9,594 nucleotides of DNA from an uncultured Pedobacter sp. (GTDB lineage: Bacteria > Bacteroidota > Bacteroidia > Sphingobacteriales > Sphingobacteriaceae). The position numbers were made by a program, and so were the translations under genes. This document shows, piece after piece, positions 1 through 6,780 of this stretch (position 1 is its first letter; each line of letters starts with the position of its first letter). The stretch lies in contig NZ_CAMLHF010000208.1 in assembly GCF_946479715.1 (NCBI RefSeq), positions 1 to 9,594 of the forward strand, in the 5' to 3' direction. Under the pieces are notes generated by a model. It had not been told where the DNA came from, made no database searches, and was given only the letters and a program-made list of their open reading frames with translations.

Positions 1-1
1 A

Positions 2-814
2 GCAGGCCCGTCGGTACCAGTTCAGGTATTGGGTATGCAAGGTGCACCTACGGCAGGTGATAAATTCAATGCACTTGAAAGTGAAGTTGAAGCAAGAGAA
101 ATTGCAAACAAACGTTTACAGTTAATGCGTGAACAGGGTCTTCGTACTCAGAAACACATTACTCTTGATGAGATTGGCCGTCGTTTAGCGATTGGTAACT
201 TTAAAGAGCTTAACCTAATTGTTAAAGGTGATGTGGATGGTTCAATTGAAGCACTATCTGATTCATTACTGAAACTTTCTACTGAAGAGATTCAAATCAA
301 TATCATAAGTAAAGCGGTAGGTCAGATCTCTGAATCTGATGTATTGTTAGCTTCTGCTTCTGATGCGATCATTATAGGTTTCCAGGTTCGTCCGTCATCA
401 GGCGCGCGTAAACTAGCAGAGGCTGAGCAGATAGATATCCGCTTGTATTCTATCATCTACGATGCGATCAATGAGATCAAAGCGGCGATGGAAGGTATGT
501 TGGCTCCGGAATTTGAAGAGAAGATCACTGCCAACGTTGAGATCAGGGATACCTTTAAAATTACTAAGGTTGGTACAATTGCCGGATGTATGGTATTAGA
601 TGGTACAATTACACGTAACAGCAAAATCCGTATTGTTAGAGATGGTGTGGTAATTTACACAGGTGAATTGGCTTCCTTGAAACGTTATAAAGATGATGTT
701 AAAGAGGTATCTAGAGGATACGAATGCGGATTGAACATCCATAACTTTAATAATATTGAAGTAGGCGACATTGTTGAAGCTTACGAACAAGTAGAAGTGA
801 AAAGGAAGTTGTAA
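2..814 (+). CDS. infB: Translation initiation factor IF-2, C-terminal part (5' end outside window)
   Basis: IF-2 is the GTPase that brings initiator fMet-tRNA to the 30S subunit and promotes subunit joining. The reading frame is open from base 2, so the gene enters the window already running; 270 codons are visible before TAA at 812-814. The fragment begins with the typical IF-2 stretch [10 protein letters not shown], then GAPTAGDKF, which closes the domain after the G domain. The linker helix follows, and then the C1 domain ([12 protein letters not shown], about residues 53-64 of the fragment, through [16 protein letters not shown]). The last ~100 residues are the C2 beta-barrel that binds fMet-tRNA, including [17 protein letters not shown] and SRGYECGL. 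The N-terminal region and the GTPase motifs are not in view. Internal ATG or TTG codons near bases 29-37 are not starts, because recognisable IF-2 sequence precedes them. The gene appears intact at this end and is followed 15 bases later by a terminator hairpin. Confidence 0.98.
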   Translation, partial: AGPSVPVQVLGMQGAPTAGDKFNALESEVEAREIANKRLQLMREQGLRTQKHITLDEIGRRLAIGNFKELNLIVKGDVDGSIEALSDSLLKLSTEEIQINIISKAVGQISESDVLLASASDAIIIGFQVRPSSGARKLAEAEQIDIRLYSIIYDAINEIKAAMEGMLAPEFEEKITANVEIRDTFKITKVGTIAGCMVLDGTITRNSKIRIVRDGVVIYTGELASLKRYKDDVKEVSRGYECGLNIHNFNNIEVGDIVEAYEQVEVKRKL

Positions 815-828
815 AATAGATAATATAT

Positions 829-862
829 AAAAGGCGCTTTAAAATTTTTTAAAGCGCCTTTT
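829..862. terminator. Bidirectional intrinsic terminator between infB and the convergent glycan operon
   Basis: The arms at 829-844 and 847-862 are perfect reverse complements of 16 bases, with core AAGGCGCTTT pairing to AAAGCGCCTT. The inner A/T pairs would open to give a usable loop. On the + strand the stem ends in a run of five T (859-863), with another T-run at 867-871, which suits termination of infB. On the - strand the stem also ends in four T, followed by A/T-rich sequence. The methyltransferase gene on that strand stops only 30 bases away, so the same hairpin probably ends both transcripts. Seen directly in sequence; the bidirectional role is inferred. Confidence 0.9.
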
Positions 863-892
863 TACGTTTTTACATTAGCTTAAACTGCTCGT

Positions 893-1534
893 TTATCTGA
901 AAATTTTAATAATGTCGTCAGAAACAGTTACTATTCTACTTGGATCCTTGCCTTTAACAAAAGTACAAAGCTCGTCAATACTAGGATAGTCATCTTTACC
1001 TATGAACAGACGGGCATCATCGATAAGTATTCCGTGGTAAATCTTTGAGGTTAAAATGATTTCCAGTTCATTTAATATTGGCGTATTCTTATCTGCTTTA
1101 GCGGTTATTCCCGATGAGTAGTGCCCATCAAGCCAGAACAGTGCTGGTTCATCAATTTCATTTAAAAGGGTTTTTAGCATGACACCACTATCTCCCTGAA
1201 TAATTTTAACATTAGGGTAGGCTTTAAATCGCTCGACTGCCTTGATATGCAGGTCTTCCCCAAGTTCTATGGAATACACTTTTTTGAAATGTTTTCTTTG
1301 AGACTCTACCATATCACCCAGGTAAGTTCCTGTTTCAACAAATATATCGAAGTTGTTTGCTTCTCTGTATTTATGAATGTTGTTCTGCTTAATGATGTGT
1401 AAGGTGGGCAGGTCCATATCAAGATCTAAATAATCAATAAATTGATCAAACCGGGTTCTATATTTTTTAAATAAAAAAGATAGTTTTCTGTCGTCAGATC
1501 TTTTAAAGATTGTATCGCTAATTCGCTTTAACAT
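893..1534 (-). CDS. Class I SAM-dependent methyltransferase-like protein of a glycan cluster
   Basis: The protein has 213 residues. It carries a Rossmann-type methyltransferase signature: motif I FVETGTYLGD (residues 65-74), an acidic residue ending the second strand in YSIELGEDL (E90), and IIQGDSGVML (residues 111-120), where D115 sits at the usual motif position. It also has FWLDGHYSSG (133-142) and ILIDDARLF (169-177). The combination of an ETGTYLG motif with a WLDGHYSSG segment recurs in methyltransferase-like proteins encoded among glycosyltransferase genes. A likely role is O- or N-methylation of a sugar in the surface glycan, or capping of the chain, but the substrate cannot be read from sequence. 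About 60 N-terminal residues precede motif I and are charged and helical in character. It is the last gene of the - strand operon, 44 bp after the preceding transferase. The ATG at 1534 has only an A-rich stretch upstream. Methyltransferase fold is well supported; function in glycan modification is inferred from context. Confidence 0.8.
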   Translation of the reverse strand: MLKRISDTIFKRSDDRKLSFLFKKYRTRFDQFIDYLDLDMDLPTLHIIKQNNIHKYREANNFDIFVETGTYLGDMVESQRKHFKKVYSIELGEDLHIKAVERFKAYPNVKIIQGDSGVMLKTLLNEIDEPALFWLDGHYSSGITAKADKNTPILNELEIILTSKIYHGILIDDARLFIGKDDYPSIDELCTFVKGKDPSRIVTVSDDIIKIFR

Positions 1535-1578
1535 TTTTTAATTTTCTTTTGATCAAATATATATAATTTATTGATGTA

Positions 1579-2535
1579 TTATAAAGCAGCCAAAATGTCG
1601 TTGATCCTATTAAAATACGTATGATTTTTTAAAATATTTAGCTGCATTTTTTTGATCATTTCAATTCGTTCCTCGGGATGCGAAATGTAATGACGCGTTT
1701 TTTCTATAAAATCGCTACTGTTAGCAGCAATTACCAATTCATCTTCATTAAAATATTTCCTGGCGAGCAAGTTATCGCAAATTTGGAATCCACCCAGCAT
1801 AGTTGAGGTAAAAACACGTTCGTTAAGTAATATTTTGTTTTTAATTTGGGCCTCTGTATGAACATTTGGGGTGATAAATGAGCGGCTATACAATTGCCTA
1901 CTTTCAATCGTTTCAGGATTGATCATATTATGCTCCGTATACTCCAAGTAGTTGCCGAATTCCTTTTTTAAAGGCTCTATAAATGATTTGTATGTTGTGA
2001 GGCGGTGACCAATGTTGCCAACCCATAAAAAGTCGAACTCTGGGGCTGATAGGGGTTCTGTGTGTTTTGTTTTGTCCGCGCAATGAAGCAGTTGAATAAA
2101 CTTTAGATCCAATTCTTTTTGATAGCCTGAAAAAAACCTTTCATTAATCAGTTCGTCATGCTGAGACCAAATCAGTATGTTGTGTTTTGAACTATATTTA
2201 CTTAAGACCTGTTTGGTTTTTTTAAGTATTGTGTCTATTTGTGGCTCATAATCACAAGGTGAATAGAAAGATCCCCAAAGGACAAGAGCTGTAGATTTGA
2301 GTATATTTAAGGGTAGATAAGGAATATTATCTACTGACGTAAATATAATATCAGGACTAAAAGCGATGAGTTTGAGCTTTTCTGCTGGCCAAAATGAATT
2401 TTGGAGCTTACTTATGTCAAAAAATTGAAAGGAGTCACCACGATCTATAAAGGCATTTTTAAAGCCATTAGCCACAGTTTTAGCTGCGTAACTCCATTTG
2501 TTGTTTGTTTGATAGATGTAAGCAATTTTTTTCAT
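1579..2535 (-). CDS. GT-B glycosyltransferase, CgeB-like (Glyco_trans_1_2 type C-terminus)
   Basis: The product is a 318-residue predicted cytoplasmic transferase with two Rossmann-like halves. The start MKKIAYIYQTNNKWSYAAK is a typical first strand and loop of a GT-B fold. The middle has FDFLWVGNIGHRLTTY (168-182), the linker and first strand of the C-terminal half. The C-terminal half contains TPNVH (222-226), then NERVFTSTMLGGFQICDN (238-254 region), matching the pattern of CgeB/Glyco_trans_1_2 proteins in which an N-E-R-x-F-E/T...G-G segment contacts the nucleotide sugar. The open frame extends 32 codons upstream to 2631, but that extension overlaps the end of the fucosyltransferase gene and has no GT-B character; I therefore place the start at the ATG ending at 2535, which leaves a 32 bp gap. 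Donor and acceptor are unknown. Glycosyltransferase assignment is moderately strong; subfamily placement rests on the C-terminal motif only. Confidence 0.77.
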   Translation of the reverse strand: MKKIAYIYQTNNKWSYAAKTVANGFKNAFIDRGDSFQFFDISKLQNSFWPAEKLKLIAFSPDIIFTSVDNIPYLPLNILKSTALVLWGSFYSPCDYEPQIDTILKKTKQVLSKYSSKHNILIWSQHDELINERFFSGYQKELDLKFIQLLHCADKTKHTEPLSAPEFDFLWVGNIGHRLTTYKSFIEPLKKEFGNYLEYTEHNMINPETIESRQLYSRSFITPNVHTEAQIKNKILLNERVFTSTMLGGFQICDNLLARKYFNEDELVIAANSSDFIEKTRHYISHPEERIEMIKKMQLNILKNHTYFNRINDILAAL

Positions 2536-2567
2536 TAAATGTATTTGGTTGATATTTGGAGAAATAA

Positions 2568-3419
2568 CTATAAGCTGATCCAGTTTTCCGGAAATGACAT
2601 ATGGACATTTGGATCGCTGTGATTTACCCATTTTTTAGGTCCTATGACAATCTTATCCGGGTTTGGATTAAGCCAAGCGGCCCACCAGCTAAAACTGCTA
2701 TTGGCAATAATATTATGCTTGCAGGAACTCATTAATTGCATGTCAATATAGCTAGACAATTCTTTATTCCAAGAGATAAAAGTACAATTATCAAGATTTA
2801 GATTTTCTGTACACCAAAGAATGTCATCAGAGAAAATAAAGAAACTGGGAGAAGTTAAATTGGATTGGATGTAACTGATGGCTTGTTTGTAATACTCAGG
2901 GCCACATAATCCACCAAGAAGTGGATCTTTAAGGTAGTCTCCTCGTCTGATGTGAATGGAAACACTATTTTTAAGTTTAACCTGATCTAAAATCTGTTGG
3001 TTTTCTTTAGAAAGAGGGGATGTAAATTGGAATTCGCTTTTTATTTCACCGGCAATATCCTCGAAATATTTAAAATTTTGCCAGTAGCCCCAATAATATG
3101 CTGTTCTTGGATTATTCAAAATCGATTCGTCGAATGAAAAGAGTGTTTTTTCTTCTGTATAAGTATTCTTAAGACCGAGTATTCTCCTTAGTTTCCTATA
3201 AATCCATTTTTTATTATAATATAAATTACTCGTAAATGATGAGACCTTGTTTATTTTTAAACCGAAGATATTCTCCAATTCAAACCCATTATGCAGTGGG
3301 TAGTCATTATAACCCTGCAAATCTGCTTTAACATTGGGGAATTTACTTTGTAAAGACTTATACAGGGTATATTGAAACATTTGATTGCCTAAACCACCTA
3401 GAAATCTGATAATTTTCAT
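2568..3419 (-). CDS. GT11 alpha-1,2-fucosyltransferase family protein
   Basis: The protein has 283 residues, the usual size for bacterial GT11 enzymes, which transfer L-fucose from GDP-fucose to a galactose-like acceptor in alpha-1,2 linkage. All diagnostic GT11 motifs are visible: GGLGNQMFQY at residues 8-17, the GDP-fucose-binding HIRRGDY at 156-162, FIFSDDILW at 194-202, and the C-terminal SSFSWWAAWL at 241-250. No membrane segment or signal is evident, so it should act in the cytoplasm on a lipid-linked glycan. An upstream in-frame ATG at 3467 would add 16 residues, but GT11 proteins begin close to the GGLGNQMFQY motif, and the ATG ending at 3419 gives the standard start MKIIRFLGGLGNQ. 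The gene sits 57 bp after a GT2 gene and 32 bp before a GT-B gene. GDP-fucose synthesis genes (gmd, fcl) are not in the window. GT11 membership is secure; the exact linkage and acceptor are inferred from the family. Confidence 0.93.
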   Translation of the reverse strand: MKIIRFLGGLGNQMFQYTLYKSLQSKFPNVKADLQGYNDYPLHNGFELENIFGLKINKVSSFTSNLYYNKKWIYRKLRRILGLKNTYTEEKTLFSFDESILNNPRTAYYWGYWQNFKYFEDIAGEIKSEFQFTSPLSKENQQILDQVKLKNSVSIHIRRGDYLKDPLLGGLCGPEYYKQAISYIQSNLTSPSFFIFSDDILWCTENLNLDNCTFISWNKELSSYIDMQLMSSCKHNIIANSSFSWWAAWLNPNPDKIVIGPKKWVNHSDPNVHMSFPENWISL

Positions 3420-3476
3420 TGAATTGATTAATGTTTTAGTAAAGCAGGGAATGTTTGTTACAAGCACTGCGAATTT

Positions 3477-4496
3477 TTATGTGGATAATTGGCCCATTCC
3501 CTTGATTGAAAGCTTAAATGCTTTTCTAAGCTGACGGAAACTCACATAAGACCATTTAAAAATATTCTTATTTAATAATAACGAAAGCGCATTCATCTTA
3601 GCCTTTTTTGTATAGATTATTTCAAACCATTTGTTAAACAACATCTTTTCAAAGGCTATTTCAGGATATTTATTTAAAGATCTGTTTGCGGCTTTTAATT
3701 TAGTAAATAAAGAAAGGTAGTCTGTGAAATCAGGGGTACTGTAATCCCATTCTAATATACTGAAAAATGCATCGGTTAATTTTTTGTCAGGACTTATATG
3801 GAGCCTAATTAGCTGTTTTTCCTTGATTGAACGAACTTTTATTCGGCCGACTTCCGATTGTACTATAGAGGTATTGCTGCCATGAATTCTGTATTTTACC
3901 ATAATGGAATCTAAGTTGCCTACTGGGTATTTGTCTGAAATTCGTATAAATAGTTCATAATCCTCTGCCGGTGCATAGTCATCGTACCCGTTTAATTCTT
4001 TTAATACTGCAGTTTTATACATTACCGTTGAATTGATAAACGTATTTTGAAAGAGCAGCGTCATTTTTATTTTATCGGAATCTATAGGAACAGTAAATCG
4101 GTTATCAACCACTGGGGTGCCAACCTCGTCAATAACAGAACCATGTCCGCCACATAGTGCAAAATCGGGATGTTCCTGAAAGAAGTTGTATTGAAGTTCT
4201 AAGCGGTTATATATAGCAACATCATCACTATCTAATATAGCAATGTACTCACCCCTCGCTTCATTCAGAACAACATTCCTCGTATAGGTTAACCCTCGGT
4301 TTTTATCATTGTGAACCAACCTAATCCTGGGATCTTTGAAATTGCTTATGATGTCAACCGTTTCATCTGTAGAACCATCATTCACTATCAATAATTCAAA
4401 GTTTTTAAAAGTTTGGTCTAAAATACTTTGAATTGACTCACTTATATAATTCGCTGCGTTGTAAGCAGCCATAAAAACTGTTATTTTTGGGTTCAT
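3477..4496 (-). CDS. Family 2 glycosyltransferase (GT-A fold)
   Basis: The product is a 339-residue inverting-type glycosyltransferase. The N-terminal GT-A domain is complete: ITVFMAAYNAANYISESIQS (residues 5-24), the nucleotide-binding VNDGSTDE (38-45), RGLTYTRNVVL (67-77), and the metal-binding DSDD (89-92) in a GEYIAILDSDD context. The acceptor-side motif APAEDYELFIRIS follows, with E178-D179, and then KYRIHGSNTS (201-210), a common end of the catalytic domain. About 120 further C-terminal residues are helical and without recognisable motif. A TTG nine bases upstream (4505) could extend the protein by three residues; I prefer the ATG ending at 4496. No membrane segment is seen. A -7-type promoter motif lies six bases before this ATG, so the gene may have its own promoter inside the operon. 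The sugar donor cannot be determined. Confidence 0.92.
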   Translation of the reverse strand: MNPKITVFMAAYNAANYISESIQSILDQTFKNFELLIVNDGSTDETVDIISNFKDPRIRLVHNDKNRGLTYTRNVVLNEARGEYIAILDSDDVAIYNRLELQYNFFQEHPDFALCGGHGSVIDEVGTPVVDNRFTVPIDSDKIKMTLLFQNTFINSTVMYKTAVLKELNGYDDYAPAEDYELFIRISDKYPVGNLDSIMVKYRIHGSNTSIVQSEVGRIKVRSIKEKQLIRLHISPDKKLTDAFFSILEWDYSTPDFTDYLSLFTKLKAANRSLNKYPEIAFEKMLFNKWFEIIYTKKAKMNALSLLLNKNIFKWSYVSFRQLRKAFKLSIKGMGQLST

Positions 4497-4502
4497 GCTG
4501 AG

Positions 4503-4510
4503 CAAAGATA
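4503..4510 (-). promoter_or_regulatory. Candidate internal promoter -7 box (TATCTTTG)
   Basis: Read on the - strand this is TATCTTTG, an exact match to the Bacteroidota -7 consensus TAnnTTTG. It lies in the 70 bp gap between the GT4 and GT2 genes, with six bases (CTCAGC) between its last G and the GT2 ATG. If used, the transcript would begin at or within a few bases of the start codon. No convincing TTG-type -33 element is visible at the expected distance, so the call rests on the -7 box and its placement alone. Confidence 0.4.
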
Positions 4511-4566
4511 ATGTTGATGAGCGAGAGAGATTAGGATTGCGACTGATAATTATGTAAGAAAGGATA

Positions 4567-5739
4567 TTATTTAGGCATTACAGACAATTCTCTTTTGTAG
4601 GCCTCATCAAAATCACATTCATCAGAAAGTTGCTTTATTGTATTAAAAGCATTATTACTAAAATTCTTTAAGAGCGCTCTGTTTTTGACAAAGACCTCTA
4701 GTTCTTTAACAAATAGCATTGCAAGATCCTCGACGTTATCGAGATTTTCAACCAGAATTCCATTTTCTTTTTTGATGGAAATATAATTTGAAAGCTCGCC
4801 CACGTTCGTTGATATTGGGACAACGCCCATGTTCATCCCTTCAAAAACAACAAGCCCCCAGCTTTCTCTGTGGGAGGTAAGCAGTAATAAATGTGCTTCT
4901 TTGTAGTAGTTATTCAAGATGTTTTTATCGTGGACTTCTCCAATGATGAGTGAGTTCGGTGGAACAGCTGTTTCTCCTGCTTTAAAATCACCTATAATTT
5001 TAAATTCAACCGGAAGATTTAATTTGTAACAGATCTCTGCAATCCTGATCAGCACATTTGGCCTTTTTTCGGGGCTGTTTCTGGCAACAAAAAGGATCTG
5101 CAATGCGCCGTCATAATCTTTAACAGGAAAAAAGCCGTTAAAAGCAATTTTATTCTGAATAACTGTTAATCTTTCTAAATACTTATCTGGGACATTATTT
5201 AGTCGGTACAATTCTTTAAACTGTTGAATAAGCACCTTTCCTACCACTATCCTTTTATTTATTCTAGGTACATGAGGAATGCTGTACCATTCTATTCCTT
5301 TGTCGTCATCAGTAAAATTATGCATAATATCTATTACCTGAACGTGAGGGTCTAAAAGAGGAATCAGATCATACATAAACCTACTGCACCACCCAGAAAC
5401 TACAGGGCTTTTCTGCGCGTTTATAGCTTTAGCTAATTTTTTGAATAAGTGTTGTTTAAGTTCTTTTTTTTCAGCCCATCTGCCTAGTTCAATTACATCG
5501 GCGGCAGCCTCAAATTCTTCTTGGAATCCATTAGTTATAGACCTGTCTGTAATAAAACAAAGTGGTTTAGGGTCATTAAAAAGATTCATTATATCCACAT
5601 GCACACGTTCTGCACCTCCAAAAGACCAGGAGGGAAAGAAAAAATAAATATCTCTTTTCTTTGAAAGTTGTGTTTTTATGTTAGAATATCTGGATAAAGC
5701 AGTAATATTTTCTGCAAATCTTTTAATCTTTTTAAGCAT
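4567..5739 (-). CDS. Family 4 glycosyltransferase (GT-B fold)
   Basis: The protein has 390 residues and belongs to the retaining GT4 type, which usually adds hexoses to lipid-linked glycans at the inner face of the membrane. The N-terminal half opens with DIYFFFPSWSFGGAERVHVD (residues 30-49), the classic glycine-rich acceptor-side loop GGAERV. The C-terminal half begins at LQILFVARNSPEKRPNVLI (213-231), where R220 and K225 fall at the positions that contact the donor phosphates in this family. The E-x7-E signature is present as ESWGLVVFE (E292 to E300), followed by GVVPISTNVGEL (305-316). The length is normal for GT4 and both domains are complete. A short charged N-terminal stretch (about 25 residues) precedes the first strand and could help membrane association. 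It lies 50 bp after the preceding GT2 gene. Donor sugar unknown. Confidence 0.93.
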   Translation of the reverse strand: MLKKIKRFAENITALSRYSNIKTQLSKKRDIYFFFPSWSFGGAERVHVDIMNLFNDPKPLCFITDRSITNGFQEEFEAAADVIELGRWAEKKELKQHLFKKLAKAINAQKSPVVSGWCSRFMYDLIPLLDPHVQVIDIMHNFTDDDKGIEWYSIPHVPRINKRIVVGKVLIQQFKELYRLNNVPDKYLERLTVIQNKIAFNGFFPVKDYDGALQILFVARNSPEKRPNVLIRIAEICYKLNLPVEFKIIGDFKAGETAVPPNSLIIGEVHDKNILNNYYKEAHLLLLTSHRESWGLVVFEGMNMGVVPISTNVGELSNYISIKKENGILVENLDNVEDLAMLFVKELEVFVKNRALLKNFSNNAFNTIKQLSDECDFDEAYKRELSVMPK

Positions 5740-5789
5740 AATGAATTTTTTGGACTCTTGTTTTTAAAGTAGTAGATGTTAAGATTCAT

Positions 5790-6755
5790 TTATCCCTCCA
5801 TGAGCATTTTTATTTTCGAGGTAATGGAATCTGGAGTAACAATAGATGGTAGCAGATAGCTCAGAATCTTCCTTTGTTTTGATTTCTTTTTGTGCGAATA
5901 AAAAATGTACTTAATCGGAGTGATTAAAATTAACCTTATTCTATTAAATAGGGTTATCTTACCTGTAGGGCCAAATTTTAATGCCAGGTAGTAATCATCC
6001 ATAATTGCATTGGAATTACTAAAATTTTCATATAATCTGCTCTTATAATTCAATGTCAGTCTTCCTGATGTGATATAGTGTTTTAAAGATAAATTAGAAT
6101 CATAATATAAATGATATCCTTTAAGAACGATTCTTAAGCAGTATTCAGTATCCTCTGCAGACAATATACTTTGGTCATTTTCATTTATTAAAACAGAAGG
6201 GAATGTCATATAGGTGTCCAGGTAGAGTTGGGTTCTTGACGCTAACCCTGCACCCCAAAGTCTTGCTTTGTAAGTAACATCTCCGGTGTTTTTAGCTTGT
6301 TTTCCAACGGCATAACCTTCTTTAACTTCATCAAACCATTCAGGAAAGGGAATTCCATCCTCAGATACAGCAATGGCCTGACCGCCAACAGCCCCAATTT
6401 TAGGGTTTTTATCCAAAATATTAAATGCGATATTCAGATAATCCTGGTTTAGCCAATTATCATCATCGCAAATTATAAAATATTCATATTTAGCGTGGGT
6501 TATTCCCTTTTGAAAAGCGAATAATTTGCCCGGCTTACTTTCGTGGATAATACTCAGAGGAACGTTTGGAATATCGTATTGTCGCCATATTTCTGTTGCA
6601 AGAGCAGATGTCCCGTCTGTTGATGCATTGTCTACGAGGATGATCTCCCAGTTTAGGCTTTTTTGAACAGCCTGAGCGGCAAGGTGATTTAGTGTTTCTG
6701 AAAGCCTGGATGCTCCATTATATGTACAAATAATAACGGTAATGCCTTTTTTCAT
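5790..6755 (-). CDS. Family 2 glycosyltransferase (GT-A fold)
   Basis: The product is a 321-residue glycosyltransferase with a full GT2 catalytic domain: ITVIICTYNGASRLSETL (5-22), the nucleotide-binding segment ILVDNASTDGTS (39-50), SKPGKLFAFQKGI (73-85), and the metal-binding CDDDN (96-100). Downstream are LWGAGLASR (166-174), the catalytic-base-type motif SAEDTEYCLRIVLKGY (199-214) and a conserved histidine in LKHYI (225-229). It therefore differs from the other GT2 protein of this operon, having the longer acceptor domain seen in rhamnosyl- or galactosyltransferase-like members. The last ~60 residues are basic (HKKKSKQRK at 288-296) after a hydrophobic stretch (RLILITPIKYIFY, 274-286), which may hold the enzyme at the membrane. 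It starts 25 bp after the ABC transporter stop; an AAGAAGGAAA stretch lies about 10 bases upstream of the ATG, one of the few purine-rich leader sequences in this cluster. Confidence 0.93.
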   Translation of the reverse strand: MKKGITVIICTYNGASRLSETLNHLAAQAVQKSLNWEIILVDNASTDGTSALATEIWRQYDIPNVPLSIIHESKPGKLFAFQKGITHAKYEYFIICDDDNWLNQDYLNIAFNILDKNPKIGAVGGQAIAVSEDGIPFPEWFDEVKEGYAVGKQAKNTGDVTYKARLWGAGLASRTQLYLDTYMTFPSVLINENDQSILSAEDTEYCLRIVLKGYHLYYDSNLSLKHYITSGRLTLNYKSRLYENFSNSNAIMDDYYLALKFGPTGKITLFNRIRLILITPIKYIFYSHKKKSKQRKILSYLLPSIVTPDSITSKIKMLMEG

Positions 6756-6780
6756 TGAATTTTATTTCCTTCTTTTTGAA

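Noticed and set aside
596..790. 64-codon open frame on the - strand
   Set aside because: Antisense to the conserved C2 domain of infB.
1554..1561. TATATTTG on the - strand upstream of the methyltransferase gene
   Set aside because: It matches the -7 consensus, with 19 bases before the ATG, but sits in a run of A/T bases where such a match is likely by chance and no -33 element is seen; kept out of the feature list.
2536..2631. 32-residue N-terminal extension of the GT-B gene
   Set aside because: It would overlap the 3' end of the fucosyltransferase gene by 64 bases and lacks GT-B character, while the internal ATG gives a canonical first strand.
3420..3467. 16-residue N-terminal extension of the fucosyltransferase
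   Set aside because: GT11 proteins start just before the GGLGNQMFQY motif; the extension has no family support.
5441..5647. 68-codon open frame on the + strand
   Set aside because: Antisense to the N-terminal half of the GT4 gene, including its GGAERV loop; no independent support.
5783..5795. 13-base match GATTCATTTATCC also found at 8705-8717
   Set aside because: One 13-base match in AT-rich sequence of this length is near chance expectation, and nothing around either copy suggests an insertion or attachment site.
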